Position numbers and translations under genes: made by a program | Notes under the pieces: generated by a model | What the model was told of the DNA's origin: nothing | Seen by the model: the letters and a program-made list of their open reading frames with translations, nothing else | Database searches by the model: none | Assembly (NCBI GenBank): GCA_950295325.1 | Contig: OX485805.1 | Location: 10,726,501 to 10,790,500, forward strand | Origin: Polytrichum commune | Taxonomy: Eukaryota > Streptophyta > Polytrichopsida > Polytrichales > Polytrichaceae | Direction of reading: 5' to 3' | DNA: 64,000 nucleotides | In this document: positions 23,710 through 35,689 of the stretch, one piece after another | Layout: each line of letters opens with the position of its first letter | How positions within the stretch are numbered: the first letter of the stretch is position 1

Positions 23710-25259
23710 TTCTATTTTGCAACCCTTTTTCATAAGAATTAGTATCCCAATTCCATATTATTGAAATCCTAGAAATTGATCTATTCTAGGGGAGCTTTTG
23801 ATGGATAGGGGTACTAAGAGATGCATATGTATTAGTGCATACCTTCTATACAACATGTAGAGGTATAAGCCACAAACTTATGTGTCAACACACTTCCAAA
23901 AATCATGTATGTTTTGAATATTATAATGTCATCCCAAATCTCATGTTGAAGTCTTGAACACTTGAAGTGCATTGAAGATTTTGCATATCAATTGTATAGT
24001 ACTCATGGGTGTGGATGACATGTTGTGTTCATCTATGTCAAGTTTTTGAGATTATTGTTGCTTTGAGCAGTAATACAATGGAACTTTTTGTTAACCTATC
24101 TTAGGATTTGAAGACATATTTAGCATGAAAAACTTTGGCTTTGCAATTCATTGAATGTGTTTGTCCCATATTTCGAATGTTTGACCAAATGCTAGTAGTT
24201 TCATGCCTTTTGACCTATAGACGTCATGATAGAATGTAGTTGCAATTGAGAAGCTCTTGAAGTAGTATCTGCAAAGGAGGTCTTCTCAAAGATGTCATGA
24301 CAATTAACACCATGATAATAAAGATGTGATATCCTACATTAGCTTATTTAATGGAGCAGAGAAACTTGAATTATTTGCCCCTTGTAAGTGAGAATGAAGA
24401 TTGAAGAAGATGTTGAGTAAGTTGATAGCAATGTATCTCTAAATCACTAGGTTGGAAGGTTTGTGGTTGGTGGAAAGATCTTTCATTATCATGATACAAT
24501 ATAGTTGAACACTAACATGAACCTAGTATCCTGGAAAAATAATAAGTTGAAGCCCACAAACTTGGCCGGTGAGAGCTTAGTCATGCAATCTTTTCACAAA
24601 TAATTCAGCTTCAATAGATCATAGCATTCATTTTGTCTAGAAATAAATCATAGCAATGAATGACTCCATGAACCTCTTTGCTTGGATTCCTGACTTCTAA
24701 AATGTTATGGAGAAATCTGCCTATCAGAAGTTAGAGTTAGACGTATTCCATGGTTCCAATCTATAGCTTAGTATGGAGGAACATGTTTTTCATCTCTCAG
24801 TTGGTTTCATTGAACATGTTACTATTGACCTGCACAAGATAGGATTCTACGCAATCCAAAAAGAACATAAATATGTGTAGATTGGATGTCTGAAATGGAG
24901 CTATGTAAACTTGAATTTATTGTGCACCAAAGAAATTTGGGTGAGCGTTCTAATTGTGCCAGCATAAGTGTATGTGCTACTAAAGGTCCTAGGGTGGCAA
25001 CAGTTGTATAATAAGTAGATTATTCAAAAAATAAGGTTTTGAAATAATAAGCATGAAAGTGTTATTATAAAGTATCAATTTTTTTAATTAGAATAAGATG
25101 TGTTACTGTCAAAAAAATACAAGCACCATAAATTGCATGGGAACATTCCATGAAGCTCATGAGCTTCATAAGATGTGGTGAGAGCACCTCTGCAAACCTC
25201 CACGTGAACCACCCCATGAACATCCACCCCCATTATTGTAAATTTTTCCAAGCTTAGAC
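23209..25259. other. 3' flank of the secreted-protein gene and unassigned AT-rich sequence
   Basis: No supported gene. A stretch near 24,510 translates as LVSWKNNK, faintly reminiscent of the Copia polyprotein C-terminal region, but the rest of that domain is absent. I see no tRNA or repeat array here other than the AT microsatellite. Confidence 0.3.
23667..23706. repeat. (AT)20 microsatellite
   Basis: Uninterrupted AT dinucleotide repeat of about 40 bp. Confidence 0.97.
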
Positions 25260-26054
25260 CGTCTCATATGCCTTATTGTAACAATCTCAACTCTCTCTCC
25301 TTCACACATGCTCCTCCACACCTACTATTTTGGATGTTTTCATTCTACAATACAATCTCAATCTCAATGCAATATGTATCTGCGACAATATCTTATCATC
25401 CTTCTAAAATGTATGCTAATAAAAAGAATGCCTATACAAAACCACATCAACATAACAATACAAAAAAATACATACACCTAACCCCCATCCCAAACCCCAT
25501 ACAGTCCTCTACAAAGATATCCTCAATACATACTACACACCTTCACACTAATAAGTATTATTCTCGCATCACACAAACATCCAACAACCACAAAGATCCT
25601 CAACACCAACACCACACAATGGGAAACACACAACATGATGGAAATAAAGGCAAACTCCATATACATACAAAGCACACCCAACACCCTCACATACAACCCC
25701 CCCAACATGCATACAACAACAACTTGACCACCCCCATAGTAAACATAAATTTTATCGGAACCCTCTATATTTCTTACACACACATTAAAAAACCAATCAC
25801 AAAATTGTTCACTACTACATATTATGGAACTCCTCTACCCTTATTCTACTCACCAGAGATAACTTCCTGAACCTAGGACCTACATACCATATCCTTAAAT
25901 CTATCCAACCAAAACATTCTTAACATTACCAGAAAAAATTCCACGACACTAAAACTTGAATATATTACCACATTGTTCGACATTTTCCTTTTATTAACCT
26001 CGACAATGAGCTCCCACATCTAGCCAAACATGCCCAATTCCTCTGACTATACCA
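25260..26054 (+). other. A/C-rich segment, possible degraded retrotransposon
   Basis: The plus strand is strongly A/C-rich here and again at 26,477-26,897 and 30,993-31,440. That matches the unusual strand bias of the non-LTR element at 9-17 kb. A 200-codon open frame (25,268-25,870) reflects this composition (His, Asn, Thr, Pro rich) and has no recognisable motif. The MITE and the 4.1 kb hAT element are both inserted into this composition block. Confidence 0.35.
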
Positions 26055-26062
26055 CACCCCAC

Positions 26063-26468
26063 CACGGGTAGATCACTCCATTGTCAAGTTGAACACCACG
26101 TGCGACCAAAAAAAATCTTCGTTTGGTAAGTTGCACCACCAAAATGGGTCAAAATTTTATCAAATGTTTTTCATGAGTAGATATACACAGTACCTATGAC
26201 ATAGTTAAAAGTGGTAACTAAATTTGATGATTTGTTTTTTTCATAAAACATACTGTTTCTAACTAGAATGACACAGAATTGAACTAAAAAAATTACTAAA
26301 AAAAACATGACTAAAAATTTCAAAAAAATATACAAAAGATACTATCAATGGTTATGTATATGTAGAAAAAATATCATAAATTTTAAAATTATATATGGCA
26401 TGTAATATAGGGGTAGCAAACTTTGTCCGCACGTGGTGTCAACTTGACAATGAAGTGACCTCCCCATG
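26063..26468. mobile_element. hAT-like MITE, copy 1 (406 bp)
   Basis: The left end starts CACGGGTAGATCACTCC and the right end is its imperfect inverse, ending GTGACCTCCCCATG. The inverted ends continue inward through ATTGTCAAGTTGA, CACCACGTGCG. The element is flanked by CACCCCAC and CCCCCCAC, an 8 bp target duplication with one mismatch. It has no coding capacity. A nearly identical copy is at 33,426-33,834 with a perfect 8 bp duplication, which fixes the boundaries. Ends beginning CA and an 8 bp duplication indicate a non-autonomous hAT element. Confidence 0.9.
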
Positions 26469-26476
26469 CCCCCCAC

Positions 26477-26897
26477 ACACAACATACATCCTAATAGTCT
26501 CCATAAATCCCATACCAACACAATGCAACACCACTCTTCACAATTTGATTCCATGCACATAGTCTCACTATACTAAGAAGACTACATAATGTTCCACCCC
26601 ATTTGACCCCCCCCCCCCCCGTACTATTTGCACCATCAACCAATTGTTCACCACAGCCCATGCACCAAGACAACTCGCACAAAAGCTACATGAACATCAT
26701 ACTCAACATTTCACATATCATTACCCCATCACAATCTTCACTCCAGCAACTATTCCCGGCCTACCCCATATACCTTGTAAAAGAAATCCCTCAAAATTCT
26801 ACAACCAATACATAGGTCCTCATATAAATCACGCCAGGCCCCTAGCTCATCAATAACATCAACAAACAACCAACATACAAACATATGCCTAGACTCC
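26477..26897 (+). other. A/C-rich flank between two hAT-type insertions
   Basis: Non-coding A/C-rich sequence with a C-run at 26,609-26,620. Continues the composition block that begins at 25,260. Confidence 0.3.
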
Positions 26898-27170
26898 ATC
26901 ACATGCAGGGTTGTCTATCCCGACGTCATGACGTGTCGTGTCGTGACGTCGTGACGGACCCCTCCGTCACGACACAATTGGGTCCACATAGGGTCAACCT
27001 AGGGGGCAACTAGTAGGGTGGGTAAAATACTTACCTTCTTGCCAAGGTGGCGTCCTACGTGGCAGAAAAGGCCGACGTGGACGTGGATATGCCTAGCGCT
27101 AGGTAAACCATTTTGCCATTCTGTTATCATTCTGTTAAAATCAAAGTAGTAAAATATGACTAAGGAGTGT

Positions 27171-27234
27171 GTGGGGCGGATGGGGACGGACGGGGGAGGG
27201 CGGAGGGGCGGATGGGGGGGGGGGGGGGGGGGGG
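27171..27234 (+). repeat. G-rich tract near the left end of the hAT element
   Basis: Repeated GGGGACGG/GGGCGGA-type motifs run into about 22 consecutive G. It has strong quadruplex-forming potential on the plus strand. It lies about 265 bp from the left end of the element. Confidence 0.8.
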
Positions 27235-27237
27235 ATT

Positions 27238-27614
27238 TTCACTTTTTTTTTGAAATTGAAGACATAGTCTCGGTTTTTTGGCTCTCAAAAAATCATATGA
27301 ATTCCAAAAAATGAGTTCTTGGTGTCCACGGATAGGCAATGAAGTCCTCTATACAAATATGAAATAACATTTGTACTGCAAGAGAATGTGCGACCGCAAT
27401 TCTACGCTGTTCGCTGGAATCAGCACCCTTTCACTTTTTTTTGGAAATTTTAAGACATAGTCTCGGTTTTTTGGCTCTCAAAAAATCATATGAATTCCAA
27501 AAAATGAGTTCTTGGTGTCCACGGATAGGTAATGAAGTCCTCTATACAAATATGAAATAACTTTTGTACTGCAAGAGAATGTGCGACCGCAATTCTACGC
27601 TGTTCGCTGGAATC
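27238..27614 (+). repeat. Tandem duplication, about 190 bp unit
   Basis: Two nearly identical direct copies, each starting TTCACTTTTTTTT and containing GACATAGTCTCGG, ATGAGTTCTTGG, GTCCACGGATAGG and ending at CTGTTCGCTGGAATC. Differences are one or two bases plus the length of a T-run, so the duplication is recent. Confidence 0.9.
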
Positions 27615-28959
27615 CGAGTTCCATGTAACTATTACATAAAAACAAATAATCATGTGATTATTTTACTACAATTGAACTGTAACCCTTAAATGATACCAAA
27701 ATAATGTTTTAAATATTTTATGAATATTTCTTTTGATTTTTTCCTCTATATATAAATATGTTACTTATGCCCCCTCCCCATTTGACATTAGCTAAGCCTA
27801 AAAATGGGTCCTTAAAACTGAGCGTTCACACCATCGACATTATCTAGTGCCGAGCCTAGTTGGCAAAGGATGTGGCATGGCTTAAAAGTGGAGGTTTTAA
27901 GCTAAAACTACCGACCCTCCCATCGGTACCTAGACATGAGGCAAGAATGTAGGACCTCTAAAAGTGTTGCCTCCCGCTCTTGTGATTGGTTGCTTTTAGT
28001 CTTAGCTATGAGGGCACGAGGAGCTCCATTAACAAAAACCGAGGGTAAGGATTAAGGCATTTGGGGATGGGACAAAAACTATCCAACATTCATTGGTTGG
28101 TAGATAAAACAATGACCATGTGTGAAAGCTACTTAACTAAAACCTACTTGGAAATCTCCGGAGCAAGTTCTTGTAGGTGCATTGGGATAGCCGGACGTGT
28201 CCGCTATAACCGAGGGAGTTTTACCCGGGTTTTAGGGAAGTCCTTGGGTGAGAGGGATGGGCACATGGCACCACCCTCTTTTCACCGGCCCACCCATTTA
28301 TTTCAAAATAAACGGATCGGGACCGGTACATGGAACTTGGCCCTTATGCCCGATTGATAGTTTTTTGTTACAAATCAAGATTGTATTTTATTATTATTTA
28401 AAATATTAGTTTTTCTAAAATATTGTGTAACCCAAAATTGAGGTGACATTTTAGAATTAAATGTATATGTCATTTTGACATTCATTTTTTTTTAAATGTC
28501 ACATGACACTTTGTATTTGGAGTTGAACGTCAAATGAAATTTGTCAAACTTACACACTGTACGGGAGCATAGGGGGGGAAGGCTGGGAGATGGGGGGAAG
28601 CAGTTTGTATGTTTGACAAAGATTTTGTAAGTTATTTACTTTTGACATGCAAAAACTCGCAAAAAAAAATGCATGTCAATTGACATGCACAATTGAGAAG
28701 TTGATACGTACTGTGACTTGTGAAGAAAAAACCACACGTCAATTGACATGCTAGTGATGTTTTGGTTGGTTAAATATTGGATTAATTATGAGGCATCTTA
28801 GCTTGACACTGGGATGATTTGAGGTAGACTTTGCAAAATGCAGAGATCCCCTTCAATTTGAGTGTAATGTACAATGTACAATTCACAATGCCTTAATTGA
28901 AGATAGATTGGAAGCAATATTGTTGTTGGGTTTGTGATTTGAAAGGGTTTAGGATTTAG

Positions 28960-29360
28960 GATTTAGGATTGTGAAACCATATAAACTACTATAGTTGAAG
29001 CACATATATGTGATTTGTTGAATAAAAGTGGCCTTCGTATGCGTATGGGTTGTGAAACCATATGAACCACTAAGGTTGAAGCACCAATATATGATTTGTT
29101 GAATGAAAGTGGCCTTCGATTGCGTGACATGGGTTATGAAACCATATGAACTACTATGGTTGAAGCACATATATGTGACTTGTTGAATGAAAGTGGCCTT
29201 CATATGCGTGTGGGTTGTGAAACCATATGAACCACTAAGGTTGAAGCACCAATATGTGATTTGTTGAATGAAAGTAACCTTCGGATGCGTGACATGGGTT
29301 GTGAAACCATATGAACCACTAAGGTTGAAGCACAAATTTGTGATTTGTTGAATGAATGGA
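28960..29360 (+). repeat. Tandem array, about 80 bp unit, five copies
   Basis: The unit contains GTTGTGAAACCATATGAACC, ACTAAGGTTGAAGCACC, ATATGTGATTTGTTGAATG and AAAGTGGCCTTCG. Units alternate between two variants (with and without GACATGG), giving a higher-order period near 170 bp. A minus-strand frame across it is only a repetition artefact. Confidence 0.85.
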
Positions 29361-29632
29361 TAACATATTAAATATAGAAGCTTCAAAGAGGTATCAAAGA
29401 GGTTTCCAATGCGGATGTCGAAAGACTTTTCCAAAAAGTGCAACTACCTTTTTGACCTCACCTACCTTTTTTTTTATTCTAATTGTGTTGTCTTTATGTC
29501 ACCAACGAGAATTGGATCCTCTACATCTTAGATTACATCAATTATTGTATATTTTATGAAGTTATTTGAGCTCAATATATAAGTAGAGCATTTAGACTCA
29601 TACATATGACGAGGTAGAGTATCATAGATAGA

Positions 29633-30085
29633 ATGGGAGAGGAGAGAAATATGTTTGAGGATCTAGGACGGGATGAGGAGATAGAGAATTTAGGGAATTC
29701 TCATATTCCATTCAATCCATCATCTGAGCGTGAGAGAAATAAGAGAAGTGCTAGAAATCGATCTCGTGATGAGTATGTCATGACCCCCTTCTCACAATCT
29801 ATACAAGCATGGAAATTGAGGGCGGAGGAGAACCAACGGCGATATGCGGACAAATTGGAGATCGATGCGGTAGAGAAGAACTTACCAAAATGCGTGGGTG
29901 GAGATCCAAATGATGTGGTTGATTTGAGTGCGCATATGGAACGGAAGCCCGATGATGTGGATATGGAGGACAATTCAATTGACATTGAAGAAGTCCAGAT
30001 AGCGGGAGAATCTTCAAGGACTTTGCCTTTTCGTAAGAAGATGGGAGGATGTCTCACAATGTTGAAAGGAATGGTAGCTTCATAA
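29633..30085 (+). CDS. Hypothetical 150 aa charged protein within the hAT element
   Basis: ATG at 29,633. The product is acidic at both ends with a basic middle (SERERNKRSARNRSRD). No family is recognised. Its last 15-20 codons overlap the antisense of the DUF659 fragment, so the natural 3' part is probably lost at a rearrangement junction near 30,030-30,060. Just upstream (29,385-29,425), another frame reads VSNADVERLFQKV. This resembles the hAT dimerisation signature and would place transposase C-terminal sequence on the plus strand, inverted relative to the BED fragment. Confidence 0.3.
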   Translation: MGEERNMFEDLGRDEEIENLGNSHIPFNPSSERERNKRSARNRSRDEYVMTPFSQSIQAWKLRAEENQRRYADKLEIDAVEKNLPKCVGGDPNDVVDLSAHMERKPDDVDMEDNSIDIEEVQIAGESSRTLPFRKKMGGCLTMLKGMVAS

Positions 30086-30561
30086 AAAGCCGTTGTCCAT
30101 GCTCTATCAAGAAGTTGTTTTGTTGACATATTGAACCCCTCCGTTATGTTGAGTTGACATAGTTCACGAGGAGGTGTGTTATGTGCCACAACAGCAGAAT
30201 GCTGTGTGGATTGGGACATAAGCAAAGGCTTTGTTTCACTATCTACGGAGTCCGTTATAATATGCTCCAGAGGTACATTATCTCGCACCGGAGGGTCCTC
30301 ATTTACAATGCCTACATGTAAGGACACAGCGCCTCCGCAATATTCAAACAAGACCCTAATATGCGGGGGTACCATCCTACATGTGGAAACATCACTAGGA
30401 CCCCCTCAAGGAGGTTTATAACCAAGGTGGGCCAACTATCTATTTCCTCGGTAAGATATGACGAACGGGCAAAACCTACATTTAATCTGCTTTTGTGATT
30501 TACCGGGAACCATCCCCTTAACCTCGTACCAATGATCCCATGCATCATTTCGGCGTGGCAT
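30030..30561 (-). pseudogene. hAT transposase fragment: BED zinc finger and start of DUF659
   Basis: Reading the minus strand from ATG 30,561 gives MPRRNDAWDHWYEV, then KCRFCPF (CX2C), LAHLGY (His), VSTCRMVP and finally AWTTAFYEATIPFNIVRHP, matching the order of a BED finger followed by DUF659 in hAT transposases. Two in-frame stops (a TAG after RGNR and a TGA after YKPP) interrupt it. A plausible acceptor (TTTGCAG) lies just upstream at about 30,580. Homology stops near 30,040. The missing C-terminal two-thirds make it non-functional. Confidence 0.78.
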
Positions 30562-30661
30562 GACTTCAACAAAACCTGCAAATACAAACAAGGTAGAGCA
30601 AGTAACTTTGATCGCATACTATGTCTTGTTGAAGAGTGCCACAATGAACCCTCAATTTATA

Positions 30662-30762
30662 GAGGACGGGGGCGGACCCGGGGGGGGGGGTGGGAACGGG
30701 GCGGGAACGGGGGTGGGAAAGAGGGGTAGGGCGGGAATGAGGCGGATCGGGGGCAAGTAATT
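30662..30762 (+). repeat. G-rich tract near the right end of the hAT element
   Basis: Many G-runs (GGGGGCGG, GGGAACGGGG, GGGTGGG) form a strong quadruplex candidate on the plus strand, about 225 bp from the right end. It is close to a mirror position of the tract at 27,171-27,234, but on the same strand. Confidence 0.75.
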
Positions 30763-30992
30763 TTTCCCCCACTTTACTTCTACTTTGCTGACATGTCATC
30801 ACACGTAGACATCTTACATCCTACGTGTCCGAAATGGGGTAATGTAATTACACATAGAATTCGGTAAATTCAAGTCCGTCAGGATAAAGACAGCATCCGG
30901 CATAATATCGTGACGGATACGTGTTGTGACGACACGACATTAGGCCCGAGATTAGCCTCCATCACGACACAATAGACAACCCTGATCACATG

Positions 30993-31494
30993 CCACACAT
31001 GGAATTGTGGGCACCTGAGCACAAGCCTTCAAGACATTCACCAACTCACTAGCATAAATGGTGTCCATTTCTACTTCTATTCATATATGAAACAAATGTC
31101 CTTAAAATAAATCCACAAGATACATATGCAATTTTCATCATATAAAATTATATACAAAACACATTAGATGGACTCACATGCATATGTCACCTTTACATAC
31201 AATACGCCCCAACAAGAAGAGGACTAATCACTATCATGATACACAAATTACTCGCCTTCTCCAGTAACATCACCAAAAATAACAACTTCTAACAAACTCA
31301 CCTCTTACCTACAAATCACTACAATAGCCAATAAACCTTTCACCCTCATAGTACTAATCCACTCATATATGTCAACACATAAAGAAGACACACATATAAT
31401 CTTTGATATCCAAAAAACAATTAAATAAACCCTAATTATAAGCTAAGCCAAATTGGGGCCATTACTCCCAATTGAGACTCTTGAATGTTTGACC
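30993..31494 (+). other. A/C-rich flank of the outer giant element
   Basis: Non-coding sequence continuing the composition block interrupted by the hAT element. Short pieces such as AATTGAGACTC near 31,471 resemble the terminal sequence of the giant element and may be debris from its damaged left end. Confidence 0.3.
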
Positions 31495-32009
31495 AATTGA
31501 GACTTTCTCTAGTCTCAAATTAATATATGGATCAAAGAACTTGAAGAGGCCCGAAACTATATTGTCAACAATCTCAAATATATTATATGGTCTAATATCC
31601 CAAATCTATGATGTGCGGACATAAGCACATATGGTAGAGCACTCGACACCAACTTCATCAACGAAAACATATTAGGTAGAGCACTCCAAACAAGTTTCAC
31701 CCAAAAAACATATAAAATGATTTCTATTATTAGCATACTCAATAGAATATAGATATTGCAACATACAAAGTGCATGTAATAAATGCATATTTCTTCAATC
31801 GACAATATAGTCCCAAACATAATAATAAGATGAACTTCATATTTTTTTTGAAATATAGTAAATGGATATTCATCCAACTCCAAACAATATAGTATTCGTA
31901 AGTTCTACCCAAACTCTGCCCCAATTTTGAAGAGCACACGTATGAGTAATTTATATTGCTATAATTACGTATTAAACTATAATCATGCTAACACAATCCT
32001 ACCAACTTC

Positions 32010-35000
32010 TCATTCAACGTGGGTTGGTTCTTCTGCAATCCGAGCAAGGTTGTCTTTTGCAAAAGTTATGTACTTTTGAGGGATGGACACTGATCCACTA
32101 TGATTTTTCCGTGGTTTCCATGCTATGAATATGGAATCTGTATCTACCCAAGATGGACCGTGCTCAGAATCCACCTTCCACCGAAAGTTAGGGTTTGTAT
32201 CCCAGCCTGTATAATGCCGAATCACATCTTCATTCCTTGTTGTCGGTCGGTAGTACTCCACTTGTATTTGTCGAAAATGAGGACTGCAAGTTGTAAAATT
32301 TGGTTTGGACAAAGCTCTTGCCACCCACACTGGCTTCGCATATGTCTCGTCTCTAGGACGCAAAATGAGCATATAACCTTCATGACAATCCACTGCAATG
32401 TGGAAAGATGGTGGGGGACGTTGACTAGCAGGCCCAACGTAATGGTCGTCCACATCAAACTCCTCTCGAATCTCTCCATTTTCCAGAAGACAAGCCTCCA
32501 TAGCTTGTACATGGACACGAGTTTGTGGCCAAAATCATTGCCTCAAAGTATGAGGGCTATCTTGGTGTAGGTCTGCCAAGGAGGCACGAACACGTGTCCA
32601 ATAATGAATCCAACTCCCATATCGATGCCAACATGATCCGCCAACATCCGCTATCTTCAAACTCTCTCAATATTGTATGAAGCCTGATATACCTTTCAAA
32701 ATATCCTCCAAATTCTTCATGGGTATTGGCTTGCAAGGCCTAGGCTCTCCATCCGGTAACATGGTGTTCCCATCCGCATCCACGCGCCACACAAGGAGAC
32801 CCTCCGGCGGGCTCCAGTCTTGTGTCGTACACAACAACTTGTATTGCATGGCCGGAATACCATCGTCATGCATGTAGAACCGGAATTGTTGTGCCTTCGT
32901 ATGCCCGATCAATCGGTGAGCTCCACTTCGAATATAAGGTTCTATAAATGCCTTTGAAGTCTGGCACCTCCTCGATCATATGGGGGATGACGGGAACGTT
33001 CTCCAAATCCATGTACGACTTCATCAATACTGGGATTGTAGGAAAATCCTCCTCCCGCAACTTCATGCTCCACCGCCCAAAAGATGCATCAATATCATCG
33101 TGCGTGTGGCCTACCAATAGGAAGGACACAAAAACCTCTTTGAAAATGCCTTTCGCAACCAACAACGACCAATATGCAAATATATATCTACTTTTATTGT
33201 CCTTGGCACAATTGTCCAATTGGACACGCAAAGTAGGGGGCAACTTCTTTGCAATCACAGGTTCACTGGGTGGCTCGGGCAACGAATGCAAGCATACATC
33301 TTTTCCATCCAACACCGCTTCATATAAAGGTGTTGAACCCGTGTTTTCAAATAACAATCTTGAAGAATAGGTTGGCGGTTTCTCTAAATCACGTAAAAGC
33401 CTTACAAATGACCCTATCGTGTGGTCATGGGTAGATCACTCCATTGTCAAGTTGAACACCACGTGCGACCAAAAAAAATCTTCTTTTGGTAAGTTACACC
33501 ACCAAAATGGGTCAAAATTTTATCAAAATTTTATCATGAGTAGATATACACAGTACCTATGACATAGTCAAAAGTGGTAATTAAATTTGATGATTTGTTT
33601 TTTTCATAAAACATACCATTTCTAACTAGAATGACACAGAATTGAACTAAAATAATTACTAAAAAAAATAAAAATGACTAAAGAATTCAAAAAAGTATAC
33701 AAAAGATACTATCGATGGTTATGTATATGTAAAAAAATATCATAAATTTTAAAATTATATATGGCATGTAATATAGGGGTAGCAAACTTTGTCCGCACAT
33801 GGTGTCAACTTGACAATGAAGTGACCTCCCCGTGCGTGTGGTTTGAATCTGCTGGATACAAATCAAGAGCATAATGAGCATACTTGACATCACCGTGTCC
33901 ATGTGCAATCATTCTTGCAATGCCAACCGAACGTGATTAGTATCTATGTATATCTAAATCATTTTGAATGAATCCATGTTGCCAAGTACATCACGGAATA
34001 GAAGACCAGAACATTTAGGGTATGTCATGACATTGTTTCGATGTTCACCTGTAACCGATACAAGCAACTTAAAAAACCCATCTGTGGCCTTGATACAATT
34101 TGCAAAACATGGGGAGGCTGTTTTGGCATGGTCCATTTTGTCATGGATGACCGTAAAAACCTCTAAGGGCCTAGAGATGGACAAAGCCCTATTTGTGTAG
34201 TAATCATTACGGTGTGCCTCTTGCATGTTTACGTGCTTGAAATAGTTCAATTGATGCGCCACATATGACTCGGTACCCATCGTGTGTGCATCCCGAAGTC
34301 GCTTCAACTTCTCGCAATTAAAGCACATGGCAAATTTGTCCCCTCGTCTTTTTGTAATGTATTCACTAAAGTTTGCTTTCTTGATTGTACTCAATTTTGA
34401 CAATGAAATTGGCTCCAACCCAATCTTCTCGCCAACTGCATTCACGTCCAACAGTATGTCTTTCCATTTTGTGCCTGTGGGAAGAACTTTCTCCACAACC
34501 TTTTCACCGGTTGTGAGTGTGCGTGTTTTGTGCGGCATTGCATCGGCAAGGGGGACAATGATGGTTGCTAGAGTGGCCGTTGCTTGCCTTGTTGCTTCCC
34601 TAGGCTTCTTTAAACCCACATTCCCATGGTGACGGGATCGGCGGCCTTCCTTGGCATAAGCGGCTTGTCTATAAAAGTCCGCTTTCGACACACCGTGAAT
34701 GGTGTACCATGCCTTACAACACACGTCTATGCTTTCAAGCGTGATGACATTACGACCCGTCCCGTTCACATGTATTGCCCTATGGACATCAAGTTTTTTT
34801 GTGGATCTTAGACGGAAATCTCAAGCCACATTTCCTCACGGATGGCCTTCAATTTGTCCCTTGGAAACAATTGGCAACAACGATGCACACAACAATCCTT
34901 TGTGGCAACTTCTCTAATGGACTCCTCACCGAGCAACCTTTGATGTTTACAATCAGTTGCAGACGGAGCAGGACGTGCCAATGTATCGTACTTTCTTTAA

Positions 35001-35491
35001 TCCTTACGTGGCCGCATGTTCAATTGCAGCTCTTTTTCGATTTGCATGTGTCGTTGCTCATGTTCACGCAAGCTAACTCCATCAATCATGACAATCCTCA
35101 ATGGCCACCTACGGAGGGAGAACCTATGAGTGGGATCCACCTCGGAATGAACGAGCGACTCCTATATGACAACCCCAACGTCCTCGGTGCCAAGCGGGTG
35201 TTCATCAATGCAATCTTGTGGATGGGTGTTACGACAAATACCCTCTGCCACACCAACTCCATTGTCATTAAGAAGTACCACCTCCAAATTCACCCACGAA
35301 GCTCTTGAAAGCCCTGCACACTCTACAATCGGACACTGTGGAACGGACGGCGAGGGTAAATCCAAATGATCTTCATCTGTAATGTCATCCATAGTAGCCT
35401 CCCCGACAATGTCAAACTCGTCCTCAGAAGCAGATGGCCAAGTGGCCATGTCTTCAGCTGACGAATATCTTATTCCACTGTACCCATACAT
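32010..35491 (-). pseudogene. Gene A, outer copy: putative DDE transposase, broken
   Basis: Homologous over its whole length to the intact gene at 51,246-54,314. The N-terminus starts at ATG 35,491 immediately after an acceptor (GTGTGTAG), with MYGYSG followed by an acidic region. The frame is lost near 35,160, recovered in 34,769-33,954, and interrupted between the two main exons' coding parts by a 409 bp MITE at 33,426. It shifts again near 32,900 and meets a TGA near 32,535 (GGG in the intact copy). The donor GTGAACATCG of the second intron is still recognisable near 34,050. Key motifs remain readable in pieces (DKMDHAKTASP, QLDNCAKDNK, GHTHDDID). Confidence 0.85.
33426..33834. mobile_element. 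hAT-like MITE, copy 2 (409 bp), inserted in gene A
   Basis: Ends are CATGGGTAGATCACT and the inverse of CACGGGGAGGTCACT. It is flanked by a perfect 8 bp duplication CGTGTGGT (33,418-33,425 and 33,835-33,842). The intact inner copy of gene A carries the single uninterrupted target (ACCACACG on its coding strand, 52,900-52,907), which is an exact empty site. It is about 90% or more identical to copy 1 at 26,063. Confidence 0.96.
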
Positions 35492-35689
35492 TGTGCCTAC
35501 ACACATGAACACGACACCTTGTAAAGAATGACAAAAGCTATAGGGTCTATTATAAAAACACAGAATACATATCATATAATGACACTTGTTAATTCTCAGT
35601 CGTAACACATGTTGATATGAATATTATGCCATTGGGTTCGAAAAGGTTGGGGCCTACAATAGTGTGTTTAAAATCACAATATGTACATC

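Larger units (their letters stand above)
26906..30984 (-). mobile_element. Defective hAT element, 4.08 kb, with 13 bp TIRs and perfect 8 bp TSD
   Basis: The left end is CAGGGTTGTCTATCC and the right end is the inverse of CAGGGTTGTCTATTG. ATCACATG flanks both sides (26,898-26,905 and 30,985-30,992). Subterminal copies of GTCGTGACG and its inverse lie within 110 bp of each end. A decayed BED zinc finger plus the start of a DUF659 domain is encoded on the minus strand near the right end. The catalytic core and dimerisation domain are missing. The interior holds duplicated, G-rich and tandem-repeat sequence plus an ORF of unknown function. Clearly a hAT deletion derivative mobilised in trans. Confidence 0.93.

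Noticed and set aside
24400-24860. Copia polyprotein remnant
   Set aside because: Only one short string (LVSWKNNK) resembles the family; neighbouring motifs and frame continuity are missing.
28949-29443. 164-codon minus-strand ORF with repeated GSYGFTTH-type peptides
   Set aside because: A by-product of the 80 bp tandem array with no signal, motif or start context supporting it.
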